The notes below the pieces were generated by a model. The model did no database searches. It was not told the origin of the DNA and saw only the letters and a program-made list of their open reading frames with translations. Positions 32,723 through 41,253 of a DNA stretch of 64,000 nucleotides are shown here, one piece after another. Every line of letters begins with the position of its first letter. The first letter of the stretch is position 1. Where the stretch lies: the NCBI RefSeq assembly GCF_041276405.1, contig NZ_JBGGGT010000002.1, positions 1,339,001-1,403,000 of the forward strand, in the 5' to 3' direction. The DNA is from Microvirga sp. TS319 (GTDB lineage Bacteria; Pseudomonadota; Alphaproteobacteria; Rhizobiales; Beijerinckiaceae). The position numbers and the translations under genes were made by a program.

Positions 32723-33307
32723 ATGAGCATGCAACCGGATGTCGTCTTCCTCGACTTCGAGGCCTCTTCGCTCGACAAGGAGAGTTATCCGATCGAGGTA
32801 GGGTGGATTTTCGCTTCCGGACGGGAGGAGAGCCATCTCATCAAACCTGCACCGTCATGGACGGACTGGTCTGCGGAATCGGAGGCGACCCACCATCTCA
32901 CGCGAGAGCGGCTCATGGCAGAAGGTACGCCGCATGACGTCGTCGCCAGGCACATGCTGGATGTGCTGTCGGGCCATGCTCTCTTCGCGACGGCGCCTTC
33001 GTGGGACGGCCATTGGCTCAGCCGATTGCTGCGGGCGGCCGGACTCCCGCGGCACGCCTTGCGGCTGCAGGACACGGATGTCGCGCATCTGGACGCCGTT
33101 TCCCGGATTTTGCGGAAGTCCGGCGTACCTGAGGATACGCTTAGCGCTCACGCGAAGGCGATTCTGACCGAAGCCCGTCTCGCGGACGAAGAAGAGGGCG
33201 CCCCCGATCACCGGGCGCTTGCGGACGCAAAACGCGAGTTGCGCCTATGGCGTGACGTGCAGGGCCGAGCGGAGGAACACGCGAAGAGCCTCGGGCAAAG
33301 GCCCTGA
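32723..33307 (+). CDS. DEDD-family 3'-5' exonuclease-like protein
   Basis: A 194-residue protein with the exonuclease I motif FLDFEASSLD at residues 9-18, a second motif near SWDGHWLSRLL, and HRALADAKRE as the ExoIII-type third motif (His-x4-Asp). These fit the DnaQ/RNase T superfamily. Stand-alone size suggests trimming of DNA or RNA ends rather than a polymerase proofreading subunit. GGAGCGG precedes the ATG. It follows the kinase operon after 100 bases and ends in a hairpin terminator that overlaps its stop codon. Confidence 0.78.
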   Translation: MSMQPDVVFLDFEASSLDKESYPIEVGWIFASGREESHLIKPAPSWTDWSAESEATHHLTRERLMAEGTPHDVVARHMLDVLSGHALFATAPSWDGHWLSRLLRAAGLPRHALRLQDTDVAHLDAVSRILRKSGVPEDTLSAHAKAILTEARLADEEEGAPDHRALADAKRELRLWRDVQGRAEEHAKSLGQRP

Positions 33308-33314
33308 GGCTTTT
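33287..33314 (+). terminator. Rho-independent terminator overlapping the exonuclease stop codon
   Basis: AGCCTCGGGC-AAAG-GCCCTGAGGCT followed by TTTT. The left arm and loop are coding, and the TGA stop (33305-33307) lies in the right arm. It also separates this strand from the convergent fixK. Confidence 0.6.
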
Positions 33315-33327
33315 CCGCAGGCGTGCT

Positions 33328-34005
33328 TCAGGCTTTGAGGCGCCGAAGAGCGGCCTTGTCGCGCAGCACGATCGAACGGCGATGGGCAGGCAGTTCGATG
33401 ACGCCCTGACGTTCCAATTGGGTGAGCGAGCGCGAGACCGTCTCGATCGTCAGGCCGAGATGATCGGCGATGTCGATTCGTGACATCGGCAGATCGACGT
33501 GACCGTCCTTCGCGAGACGCTCGGACAAAACCAGCAGGAAGGTGGCAATCTTTTCAAGAGCATGCTTGCGGCCCAGCAGGAGCATGTGATCCTGGGCGCG
33601 CTCGAGCGTGCGCATCACGGATGAGGTCACCTGATGGGCGAAGGCCTGATCCCTCGAAGCCAGAGCCTCCAGGCTGCAGCGGCGGTAGGCGACGATCGTG
33701 GCCTCGCCGAGTGCTTCCGCGCTGAAGCGGTGCTCATCGCCGAGTTCCATGCCGAAGATGTCGCCGGGAAGATGGAAGGCGTCGATCTGGCGGCGGCCGT
33801 CGCTCAGGAGCTTGAAGGTGCGCACAGCGCCCGAAACCACCTTGTAGAAATAGGCAGTCCTGTCTCCCTCGGCGAAGATCTCTTCGTCCTTGGACACCGT
33901 TCGTGCCGTGCCGAGTTCGGGAGCGGTACGAGGTGCCGGCAGAGTGCGCAGGAGCGCGACGTTCGGAACAATCTGAGTGCTGAGGGAAGCGTGCGCGGTC
34001 TGCAT
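33328..34005 (-). CDS. fixK: FixK-type Crp/Fnr regulator
   Basis: A 225-residue Crp/Fnr protein. A cyclic-nucleotide-type beta barrel (about 35-130) and dimer helix precede a winged helix. Its recognition helix (GLTIETVSRSLTQLERQG) has the E-x2-SR residues that read TTGA half-sites. It lacks the N-terminal cysteine cluster of oxygen-sensing FNR, so it should not bind an Fe-S cluster; this is the FixK class, controlled at transcription by FixLJ. FixLJ are encoded just upstream, and TTGA-N6-TCAA boxes stand before ccoN, ccoG, hemN and the neighbouring receiver gene, its inferred targets. Confidence 0.9.
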   Translation of the reverse strand: MQTAHASLSTQIVPNVALLRTLPAPRTAPELGTARTVSKDEEIFAEGDRTAYFYKVVSGAVRTFKLLSDGRRQIDAFHLPGDIFGMELGDEHRFSAEALGEATIVAYRRCSLEALASRDQAFAHQVTSSVMRTLERAQDHMLLLGRKHALEKIATFLLVLSERLAKDGHVDLPMSRIDIADHLGLTIETVSRSLTQLERQGVIELPAHRRSIVLRDKAALRRLKA

Positions 34006-34115
34006 GGAACTCTCGTCGGGCGTTTGGTTGACGTGAGCTCAGGATTAGCCGTCGACCGGGCCGGGCGAAATTCAGATGCTCTCCTAAGGAATATCCCGGA
34101 GGCGAGCATAGCCGC

Positions 34116-34493
34116 TCAGGCGTGAGTATTCAGCGCTCCACGGATGCCGTCGAGCAGAGTGCTGTCTTCCAGAGGTTTTTCAATGACTTGCCGGAAGCCG
34201 GAGCGAGCCGCGCGCCTGCGCATATCGTCCGTCATGCGGGCGGTGATCAGGATCGCGGGAAGGCGAACCAGCCGTCCGCGGAGCCTGTCCATCAGCTCGA
34301 CCCCGTTCATGGACGGCATGTAGTAATCCACGACGAGGCAGCCCGAGGTCGGCAACTCCGGATCGGCGAGGAGTTCGGCGCCGCTCTCATAGGTGCGCAC
34401 GTTCATCCCCTCGAGCTCGAGGGCGAACTTCAAAGAGTGTCGAACGGCGGCATCGTCGTCCACGACGATGACCGGTCCTGGTATCATGGACAT
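34116..34493 (-). CDS. Single-domain response regulator next to fixK
   Basis: A 125-residue receiver only. The acidic pocket is VVDDDAAVRHS and the phospho-acceptor is Asp56 in LVVDYYMPSMNG, with the Thr and Lys of the pocket in LITAR and IEKPL. AGGA precedes the ATG. No output domain is present, so it may be a phosphate sink or protein-protein switch for FixL, or block another regulator. A FixK box lies about 70 bases upstream, which would place it in the FixK regulon as a feedback element. Its partner is not known. Confidence 0.88.
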   Translation of the reverse strand: MSMIPGPVIVVDDDAAVRHSLKFALELEGMNVRTYESGAELLADPELPTSGCLVVDYYMPSMNGVELMDRLRGRLVRLPAILITARMTDDMRRRAARSGFRQVIEKPLEDSTLLDGIRGALNTHA

Positions 34494-34561
34494 GGGGCGT
34501 CCTAACGGGTCCCTGGCTCTCGGATCTCGCTCAGATCTAATCCAACCGGAAGATCGGGGGC

Positions 34562-34575
34562 TTGATATGGGTCAA
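34562..34575 (-). promoter_or_regulatory. FixK box upstream of the orphan receiver gene
   Basis: TTGAT-ATGG-GTCAA fits TTGA-N6-TCAA. The centre lies 75 bases upstream of the receiver start codon. If the site sits at -41.5, transcription would begin about 34 bases before the ATG. Confidence 0.75.
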
Positions 34576-34627
34576 TCCGGGATTGTCTGCGAGCTCCGGA
34601 ATGTCCCTTAGGGGCTTTCGCCTGCGC

Positions 34628-34741
34628 TAGCGCATCGTGCGAAAAAGTGGATCCGGTTTTTCGCAAGAACGATGCGCTGTTCCATAGTGGGAGCATCGGA
34701 TCGATCCCAAATGTGGGTCCACTTTTGGGTCCTATGCTCTA
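34628..34741. repeat. Two palindromic elements at the end of fixJ
   Basis: The first is TAGCGCATCGTGCGAAAAAG...TTTTTCGCAAGAACGATGCGC. The second runs from GGAGCATCGGATCGATCCC to GGGTCCTATGCTCTAG. The fixJ stop codon (34732-34734) is the TAG inside the right arm of the second element. Confidence 0.78.
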
Positions 34742-35352
34742 GGCCGAACGCCGACAAGAAGGGCCATGCGGACAAGCTCCGAGAGGCTGGAAGCCTGCAT
34801 TTTCGTCATCACGTTCGCCCGGTAAATCTCGACGGTCCGCGGGCTGATGCCGAGATCGTAGGCGATCACCTTGTTGGCCTTGCCGGCGACGAGACCCTCC
34901 AGAACCTGGCTCTCCCGCTCCGACAAGGCCTCAACGCGCGTCCGCACTTCGGCCGTCTGCGCATCCTGGTGCGCCTGCTTTTCCTGACGCCTGAGCGCGG
35001 CACGGACGGCCGCGAGGAGGAGCTCGTCATCGAAGGGCTTTTCGATGAAGTCGATGGCTCCTTCCTTCATGGCTTCCACCGCAAGGGGCACGTCCGCATG
35101 GCCGGTCATGACGATCACCGGCAGGGTGAAACCGTGGCCCTTGAGGCGCCGCAGGAACTCGATGCCATCGATGCCGGGCATTCGGACATCCGTGACGATG
35201 CAGCCGTCGGAGGCGATCTTCACGCTGTCCAGAAACGCGGAGGCCGACTCGTGGAGGCGGACCGGCAAACCATCCGAGGCGAGCAGGAAGGAGAGGGACT
35301 GGCGCACTGCCAGATCGTCGTCCACCACATGCACAATCGCTTCACTCGGCAT
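34732..35352 (-). CDS. fixJ: Two-component response regulator FixJ
   Basis: A 206-residue NarL/FixJ-type regulator. The receiver spans residues 1-120 with phospho-acceptor Asp55 ([12 protein letters not shown]) and a Lys in IEKPFDD. A LuxR-type helix-turn-helix spans about 140-200 ([25 protein letters not shown]). Phosphorylated by FixL at low oxygen, it should activate fixK. Its start overlaps the end of fixL by 11 bases, so the pair is one operon. The stop codon is supplied by a palindromic element. Confidence 0.92.
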   Translation of the reverse strand: MPSEAIVHVVDDDLAVRQSLSFLLASDGLPVRLHESASAFLDSVKIASDGCIVTDVRMPGIDGIEFLRRLKGHGFTLPVIVMTGHADVPLAVEAMKEGAIDFIEKPFDDELLLAAVRAALRRQEKQAHQDAQTAEVRTRVEALSERESQVLEGLVAGKANKVIAYDLGISPRTVEIYRANVMTKMQASSLSELVRMALLVGVRPRA

Positions 35353-36883
35353 TCGCTAGTTCCTCCTGACTGACAGCCCGCAGGGTAAATCGGAATACCG
35401 TGCCCTGGCCGACTTCCGATTCGATCCAGATCTTCCCACCATGAGATTCGATGATGGTTCGGCAGATCGACAGGCCGACACCCATGCCATGTTTCTTCGT
35501 CGTCACGAAGGGCTGGAACAGACGCTTCAGAACCTCGGGCTCGATCCCCGTTCCCGTATCCCCGACACTGACTTCGACAAGGCCATCCTGAGGCAGGGCC
35601 TGGCTGGCGATCACCAGCTCGCGTTTGGGCGCGTCCTGCATGGCCTCGATGGCATTGCGGATGAGGTTCAGGAGGACCTGCTGAATCTGAATCCGGTCCG
35701 CCAGGACAAGGGGCGCATTCGTATCGAGCCGGTATGAGACGCGCACACCCTTTTCACGAGCCCCGACCAGCGCAAGGGCGCTCGCCTCCTGGATCAGCTT
35801 GGGCAGGTTCTCGATATGGCGTTCGCTCTCGCCGCGCGCCACGAATTCGCGCAAGTGACGAATGACCTGGCCGGCCCGCAGCGCCTGCTCGGCGGCCTGA
35901 TTCATGGCGCCTTCCAGCATGGATGCGTCCTGGCCTTCCATGCGTTGCAGGATGCGACGGCAGCCCTTCAGATAATTCGCGATGGCCGTGAGAGGCTGGT
36001 TGATCTCGTGGGCCAGGGTCGAGGCCATCTCGCCGAGTGCCGTGAAGCGGGACATGTGAACGAGCTCGGACTGCAGCTCCTGCAGGCGGGCTTCCGTCTT
36101 CTGCCGCTCAGTCAGATCGCGGATGAATCCGGTGAAATAGCGTTGGCCGCTCGAGCGCATCTCGCCGACGGCCAGCTCGATGGGAAAGGTGGCTCCGTCC
36201 TTGCTCTGTCCCACGACGACCCGGCCGATGCCGATGATGCGTCTCTCGCCCGTCGTGAGATAGCGGTGCATGTAGCCGTCATGTTGCTCCCGATAGGGAT
36301 CCGGCATCAGGAGCTTGATGTTCTCGCCGATGACCTCAGAGGCCTGGTAGCCGAACAGCCTCTCGGCGGCGGCGCTGAAGAATTGAATGCGGGCCTGCTC
36401 GTCGATGACGATCATGGCGTCCGGAACCGTCTCCAGAATCGACCGCAGATGGGCCTCGCGGGTCTTCAGAGCTTCCTCGGCCGCAACGCGTTCGGTGATG
36501 TCGCGGATGACCTTGGCGTAGCCGAGGAGCCCGCCTGTCCCGTTCTTCAACGGAGTCAGGCTGACATGCGCGATGAAGCTCGATCCGTCCTTGCGCAGGC
36601 GAAGGCCCTGTTCTTCAAAGCGTCCGTTGTCCCGAGCGATCTCAAGGGTGAGAGCGGCCTTGCCGGAGGCAAGATCTTCCGGTGTATGAAAGATCGAGAG
36701 GTGGCGGCCGAGGATCTCGTCTCTGCTCCAGCCGCAGATGTGCTCGGCACCCGTGTTCCAACTGATCACGCGGCCCTCGGTATCGAGCATGCAGATCGCG
36801 TAATCCGTCACGGCGTCGACCAGGAGCTGGAGGCTGATATCCTGTTGCGGCAGTGCGATGGGAGGAAAAGCCGAGGCAGTCAA
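35342..36883 (-). CDS. fixL: Oxygen-sensing haem PAS histidine kinase FixL
   Basis: A 513-residue soluble FixL. Two PAS domains (about 15-135 and 140-260) precede HisKA with His292 ([17 protein letters not shown]) and the HATPase. The second PAS has the haem pocket of Bradyrhizobium FixL: proximal His201 ([11 protein letters not shown]) and the oxygen-sensing Arg221 ([10 protein letters not shown]), almost exactly at positions 200 and 220 of that protein. It should autophosphorylate when haem loses oxygen, and phosphorylate FixJ. The predicted start is TTG at 36883 with GGAG seven to eight bases upstream. Confidence 0.95.
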   Translation of the reverse strand: MTASAFPPIALPQQDISLQLLVDAVTDYAICMLDTEGRVISWNTGAEHICGWSRDEILGRHLSIFHTPEDLASGKAALTLEIARDNGRFEEQGLRLRKDGSSFIAHVSLTPLKNGTGGLLGYAKVIRDITERVAAEEALKTREAHLRSILETVPDAMIVIDEQARIQFFSAAAERLFGYQASEVIGENIKLLMPDPYREQHDGYMHRYLTTGERRIIGIGRVVVGQSKDGATFPIELAVGEMRSSGQRYFTGFIRDLTERQKTEARLQELQSELVHMSRFTALGEMASTLAHEINQPLTAIANYLKGCRRILQRMEGQDASMLEGAMNQAAEQALRAGQVIRHLREFVARGESERHIENLPKLIQEASALALVGAREKGVRVSYRLDTNAPLVLADRIQIQQVLLNLIRNAIEAMQDAPKRELVIASQALPQDGLVEVSVGDTGTGIEPEVLKRLFQPFVTTKKHGMGVGLSICRTIIESHGGKIWIESEVGQGTVFRFTLRAVSQEELANAE

Positions 36884-36965
36884 AGGAAACTCCAGTCTGG
36901 GATCATTCTCCCGCCGCCGATCGAAGTCGGCACCGGGAAAACTGTCGCCATTCCTACGGCGTTCC

Positions 36966-37075
36966 TAAAGCATCGGGCCCAAAAGTGGAATCCACTTTTG
37001 TGATCGCATCCGATGCTGCCTTCTTGGTGAGAGCGCATCGCTTGAACGGAACGGCCGGGTCCGCACGATGGGCTA
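36966..37075. repeat. Palindromic elements upstream of fixL
   Basis: TAAAGCATCGGGCCC with inner arms AAAAGTGGAATCCACTTTT, then GCATCCGATGCTG; a GCGCATCG...CACGATGGGC partner follows. They lie between the ccoA-like gene and fixL, both on the minus strand. Confidence 0.72.
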
Positions 37076-37127
37076 GCACAGGCATGAGAGCGTTCATGCA
37101 GGCGTATATTGTCGCAATCGGCGGTGA

Positions 37128-38243
37128 CTATCGGACAAGGCCCGCCGCCATGGCTCCCAAGAGAGCACAGCCGAGGAGCATTCCGTCATGAAGGCCAAGA
37201 AGCCAGCGGGAGGGCTCGCCCTCTTCATGGATCCAAAGCGTTGTCCCCATGGTCACGAGGGACCAGCCGATTCCGAGAAGCGCCGCCGAGAGGGTGAAGG
37301 CGCCGGTCGTCGCGGCCAGCAGAAAGACCGCCGCCGCCGCCGAGAGAAGGATGCCGCCGCCGAGGGCGATCCAAAGGGGGCGGATCCGCTTGGGAATACC
37401 CGCAAGCGCCAGAGAGGGAGCGTACATCGCGATCACATGCCACGCGATCGCGCCTGAAACCGCCTCGCCAAGGCCGCATCCGACCATGGCGATCGGGGTC
37501 GCCCCCATGAGAGCCGTCATGGCAAACCAGGCCAGGGCTGCCAGCAGGGTAGGCCACAGAATACGCTGCCATCCCTGAAGGGGAGAGGCCTCCGTGCGGA
37601 TCCGGCGGGCCCGACGATGCGGGAGAAGCGCTGTGATCCCGAGCGACGCGACATGCGCGAGGGCCGCGGCGACCGCCATGCCGACCATTGCATGCGGAAC
37701 GGCAAGGCTTTCGGCGAGGCCTGCCAAGCTCGGCGCAAGAAGCCCCGCCGCAGTGGCAGCCCCGAAGACCAGCAGAACGGGTCCCGTTCCCTTGGCTCCG
37801 AGAGGCGCCGCCGCATGCCGGTAGAACAGGCTGAAGCCGCTGGCGATACCGAGCCACAAGGCTCCCAGAACTAGGCCCGTGAACTGCCATTGCAGGAGGG
37901 ACCACGCGGTGAGCAATCCTCCGGCGACGCCCAAACCGGCTCCCAAGGAGAAGGCGGCCCGGCGGCCGAAGGAATCGAGGAGGAGAGAAGCCGGCAGGCT
38001 GGCCAGCGCCGCTCCGGCGTAAAACGCCGCATAGGGCAGGGTCGCCCAGGCTCCATCAGGAGCAAGGGAGAGGCCCGCGATCGGCAGGATGGTCAGAGTG
38101 AATACCTGCGAGAGCACGGACAACGCGAAGGCGGCCGCGAGGAGCGCCGTTCCGCCGTGATCAGGCGTGCCGCCGGCGGCACCGATTGGCTCGCAAAGGC
38201 AGTCGAGCCGCCCCGCCCGCGGAATGGCAGACGATGTGCTCAT
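37128..38243 (-). CDS. ccoA: CcoA-like MFS copper importer
   Basis: Major-facilitator protein of 371 residues with about 12 hydrophobic segments. It contains MTALM (Met242-x3-Met246) and HVIAM (His269-x3-Met273). CcoA of Rhodobacter capsulatus, the MFS copper importer needed for cbb3 oxidase assembly, uses M233xxxM237 and H261xxxM265; motif order and spacing agree within one residue. The ATG overlaps the ccoS stop codon, placing it at the end of the ccoGHIS run. Copper supply to the oxidase CuB centre is therefore the likely role. A different metal or drug substrate is possible but less economical. Confidence 0.78.
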   Translation of the reverse strand: MSTSSAIPRAGRLDCLCEPIGAAGGTPDHGGTALLAAAFALSVLSQVFTLTILPIAGLSLAPDGAWATLPYAAFYAGAALASLPASLLLDSFGRRAAFSLGAGLGVAGGLLTAWSLLQWQFTGLVLGALWLGIASGFSLFYRHAAAPLGAKGTGPVLLVFGAATAAGLLAPSLAGLAESLAVPHAMVGMAVAAALAHVASLGITALLPHRRARRIRTEASPLQGWQRILWPTLLAALAWFAMTALMGATPIAMVGCGLGEAVSGAIAWHVIAMYAPSLALAGIPKRIRPLWIALGGGILLSAAAAVFLLAATTGAFTLSAALLGIGWSLVTMGTTLWIHEEGEPSRWLLGLHDGMLLGCALLGAMAAGLVR

Positions 38244-38395
38244 GGCCTCACGTCGTCATCCTTCAGGACGCGAATGGCCGCGCCGTCCACGTCGTCGAAC
38301 TGCCCGTTGTTGAGCGACCAGAGAAAGGCCGCGAGGCCCGTGAGTCCCAGGACCAGGGCCATCGGCACGAGATAGATCAGAACTTCCATGTTCAT
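38240..38395 (-). CDS. ccoS: cbb3 oxidase assembly protein CcoS
   Basis: Small 51-residue protein: one N-terminal membrane helix (EVLIYLVPMALVLGLTGLAA) followed by FLWSLNNGQFDDVDGAA, the CcoS signature. It is required for cofactor insertion into cbb3 oxidase. It overlaps the ccoI stop (ATGA at 38392-38395) and the ccoA-like start (38240-38243), so all three are translationally coupled. Too short for many gene finders. Confidence 0.92.
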   Translation of the reverse strand: MNMEVLIYLVPMALVLGLTGLAAFLWSLNNGQFDDVDGAAIRVLKDDDVRP

Positions 38396-40641
38396 GCTTC
38401 CTGCAGGGTTGGAACGGTTTCGGCCGTAGCGGCACGCGAGGATGCTGCCGCCGCGGATCCGGCTTTGACGCTCCGGGCGCGAAGCGCGTTCAGCGTCACG
38501 AGGCTTGAGGAACCGGACATCGCCAGCGCGGCCACCAGAGGGGTCACATAGCCAAGGAAGGCCAGGGGAACCGCGACGAGGTTATACACCAGCGCAATGA
38601 GCAGGTTCTGGCGCATCAAGGCGCGGGCGCGGCACGCGATGGTCACGGCATCCAGAACGGGCGAGAGCCTGTCGCCGAGGAAGACCGCATCCGCTTGGGC
38701 CTGGGTGATATCGGCTGCCGTGATTGGCGAGATGGACACGTCGGCTGCCGCGAGGGCGGGGGCGTCGTTGAGGCCGTCGCCAACCATGAGCACCCTGCGG
38801 CCCTCGGCCTTAAGAGCTTCGATCGCCGCGATCTTCTCGGCGGGCTTCGCACCGCCGCGCCACTCGCGAATCCCGAGGGAGGAAGCGATCGGCGCGACGG
38901 CCTCGGGGCGGTCGCCGGACAGGATCCGGCAATCGATACCGAGACCTCGCAGGGTCCTGACCGTGGCGGCGGCATCCGGGCGCAGCGCCTGACGCACAAG
39001 CAGAATGGCGAGGTCATGACCGTGTGAGAAAGCGATCATGGAGACATCGGCCTCCTTGTCCGCGCACTCGGCCGCGAGATCGGCGGCCCCACAGAAGCTC
39101 GGGCTTCCGAGACGAAGCTCCACCCCGGCCACAACGGCTCTTACGCCTTGTCCGGCCACCTCCGTCGCCTCATCGTAGGGACGACGCTCATTCGCCTCCT
39201 GCGCCAGGGCCGACGCTAGCGGATGGTGGCTGGACAAAGCGAGGCGCGCCGCTGCCTCGAGCAGATCGGGGCGGATCGTGCCGGCATTGGCCACGCGCAT
39301 CTCCGGAAGAGTCAGCGTGCCCGTCTTGTCGAACACGACCGTGTCGATGCGGGCGAGGCGTTCCAGGGTATCGCCGGAATTGAGGAACACGTTGGAGCGG
39401 AACAGGGCGCCTGAGGCCACGACCTGAACGACGGGAACGGCGAGAGCCAGCGCACAGGGACAGGTGATGATGAGCACGGCGACGGCTGTGATGATGGCAT
39501 CGTGCACCGAGGAACCCATCACGACCCAGACGATCGCCGTGATGGCGGCGGTGAGGTGCACGACGGGTACATAGGCCCGCGCCACCTTATCGGCCAGCTG
39601 CACATAGCGGGACTTGGCGGCGGATGCGGATTCAAGAAGCCGCTCGACCTCATCGAGAAGGGTGCCTTTGCCGGCTGCCGTCACCGTCAGAATCAGAGTG
39701 CCGTCGTAGTTCATGCTGCCGGCATAGACATGGTCGCCGTTCGTGGCGGCCCGCCGCACGGTCTCGCCGGTCACGAGGCTCTCGTCGAGCTCCGAGTTGC
39801 CGGAAAGGACGATCCCATCGACGGCGATGCGTTCGCCGGGGCGCACCAGGACACGATCGCCCGGGTTGAGCGCCGCGGTGGGAACGAGAATGGTCTCGCC
39901 ACGCTCATCGATGCGATGAGCCACCTCGGCCTTGAGCGCCGCGAGGTTGCCCGCGACGGCGCGCGTGCGGCGGCGCATGGCCTGGTCGAGATAGCGGCCG
40001 CAGAGGAGAAAGAAGAGGAGCATCACGACGGAGTCGAAATAGGTATTCTCCGCGTGATTGATCGTTTCCACCACCGACACGGTGAGAGCCAGCAGAATGC
40101 CGATGGTGATCGGCACGTCCATGTTGGTGCGCCTGGCCCTCAGCGCGCCCAAGGCGCTGCGGAAGAACGGTTGCCCCGCATAGGCAACGGTCGGAAGAGC
40201 GATGAAGGCGGCAAGCCAATGGAAAAAGTCGCGGGTTTCCGGCGTGATGTCGGTCACGTTGCCCGACCAGACGGAGACGGCAAGGAGCATGATGTTCATG
40301 GAGGCGAAGCCCGCAACCGCCAGGCACCTCAACAGCCATTGCGAGCGGCGCGCTTCCTCTTCCTCGACCAGACGCGCCTGGTAAGGGTGGGCGCGATACC
40401 CAAGGCGATACAACTCGTCGACAATGGCGGATGGGACAATGGCGCCCTCCTGCCACTGCACGGACAGGCGGTGCGTCGTATAGTTGAGGCGCGCATCCAC
40501 GACGCCGTCCAAACGGCACAATCCACCCTCGATCTCGTCGATGCAGGCGGCGCAATCGATGCCCTCGATCGCCAGATCGAGATGCGATGTCCCGTCATCC
40601 TGTGGCTTGACGAAAACGGAGAGATCCAGCGTATCGGCCAT
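38392..40641 (-). CDS. ccoI: Copper-transporting P1B-type ATPase CcoI/FixI
   Basis: A 749-residue heavy-metal ATPase. The N-terminal metal-binding domain has Cys30-x2-Cys33 (GIDCAACIDEIE). The membrane CPC motif is ITCPCALALAVPV, the phosphorylation site is DKTGTLT, the SSHHPLA motif is the P1B histidine-proline, and GDGLNDAPAL is the hinge. It exports Cu(I) to the periplasmic side for cbb3 oxidase metallation. Encoded between ccoH and ccoS as in other cco operons; separated from ccoH by about 108 bases holding a palindrome. Confidence 0.94.
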   Translation of the reverse strand: MADTLDLSVFVKPQDDGTSHLDLAIEGIDCAACIDEIEGGLCRLDGVVDARLNYTTHRLSVQWQEGAIVPSAIVDELYRLGYRAHPYQARLVEEEEARRSQWLLRCLAVAGFASMNIMLLAVSVWSGNVTDITPETRDFFHWLAAFIALPTVAYAGQPFFRSALGALRARRTNMDVPITIGILLALTVSVVETINHAENTYFDSVVMLLFFLLCGRYLDQAMRRRTRAVAGNLAALKAEVAHRIDERGETILVPTAALNPGDRVLVRPGERIAVDGIVLSGNSELDESLVTGETVRRAATNGDHVYAGSMNYDGTLILTVTAAGKGTLLDEVERLLESASAAKSRYVQLADKVARAYVPVVHLTAAITAIVWVVMGSSVHDAIITAVAVLIITCPCALALAVPVVQVVASGALFRSNVFLNSGDTLERLARIDTVVFDKTGTLTLPEMRVANAGTIRPDLLEAAARLALSSHHPLASALAQEANERRPYDEATEVAGQGVRAVVAGVELRLGSPSFCGAADLAAECADKEADVSMIAFSHGHDLAILLVRQALRPDAAATVRTLRGLGIDCRILSGDRPEAVAPIASSLGIREWRGGAKPAEKIAAIEALKAEGRRVLMVGDGLNDAPALAAADVSISPITAADITQAQADAVFLGDRLSPVLDAVTIACRARALMRQNLLIALVYNLVAVPLAFLGYVTPLVAALAMSGSSSLVTLNALRARSVKAGSAAAASSRAATAETVPTLQEA

Positions 40642-40658
40642 GATCGCGATCTTTCTGC

Positions 40659-40755
40659 TAGAGCATTTCTCGGCGAAGTGGATCCGGTTCGCCGTCGAAA
40701 ACGCGGCAAACCAAGGAGAAGAGCTGATTCCATGACAGTGGAAACGGCTCTAGAG
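40659..40755. repeat. Variant palindromic element between ccoH and ccoI
   Basis: Bounded by CTAGAGCATTTCTCG on one side and CGGCTCTAGAGCG on the other. Related to the other elements by its CTAGAGC ends but with a different interior. The ccoH stop codon (40750-40752) lies in its right end. Confidence 0.6.
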
Positions 40756-41241
40756 CGAAATGCGGCTCTTCGAGCGGAAGACGACGTGGTCTCCGCGCTT
40801 CAGGTTGATGACGAGATCCCAGCGGCCCTCGGGAAGCGGGCCGAGACTGCCGTATCGCCCGGTGGAAATCTCCGCAAAGTCGAGGGAAACGTCGTTGCGC
40901 TTGTCTGTCGGGTGGGCAAGGAGAACCTGCGCGGCGAGGCCCGCGAGAGGCTGATCCTTGGCGTCACGGGCCGTGATGACGATGCCGCGGGCCGGGGCGT
41001 GTTCGAGCTTCGCCTCCACGGTCCAGTGAAGAGCATCCTGCGCGTGGGCCGCCGCCACATCGTTCTCGAAGGTGAGGCCCGCCTTGTACGAGCTCTCCGT
41101 CTCCACGCCGCTGAAACTCGACACGGCAACGCGGACCATCACGAAATTCACGGCGAAGATCACGCCGAAGAAGGAGACCAGATAGATGAGAACCGCGCGT
41201 CCGGTGAGAATACGAGGGGGGCGTTGTGCCGTCGTGGCCAT
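40750..41241 (-). CDS. ccoH: cbb3 oxidase assembly protein CcoH/FixH
   Basis: A 163-residue membrane-anchored protein. One N-terminal helix (ILTGRAVLIYLVSFFGVIFA) is followed by NFVMVRVAVSSFSGVETESSY and a periplasmic FixH domain. It assists assembly of the cbb3 complex, probably contacting CcoN and the copper ATPase. It starts 12 bases after ccoG. Its TAG stop belongs to a dispersed element. Confidence 0.88.
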   Translation of the reverse strand: MATTAQRPPRILTGRAVLIYLVSFFGVIFAVNFVMVRVAVSSFSGVETESSYKAGLTFENDVAAAHAQDALHWTVEAKLEHAPARGIVITARDAKDQPLAGLAAQVLLAHPTDKRNDVSLDFAEISTGRYGSLGPLPEGRWDLVINLKRGDHVVFRSKSRISL

Positions 41242-41253
41242 GGCTTGATCCTT

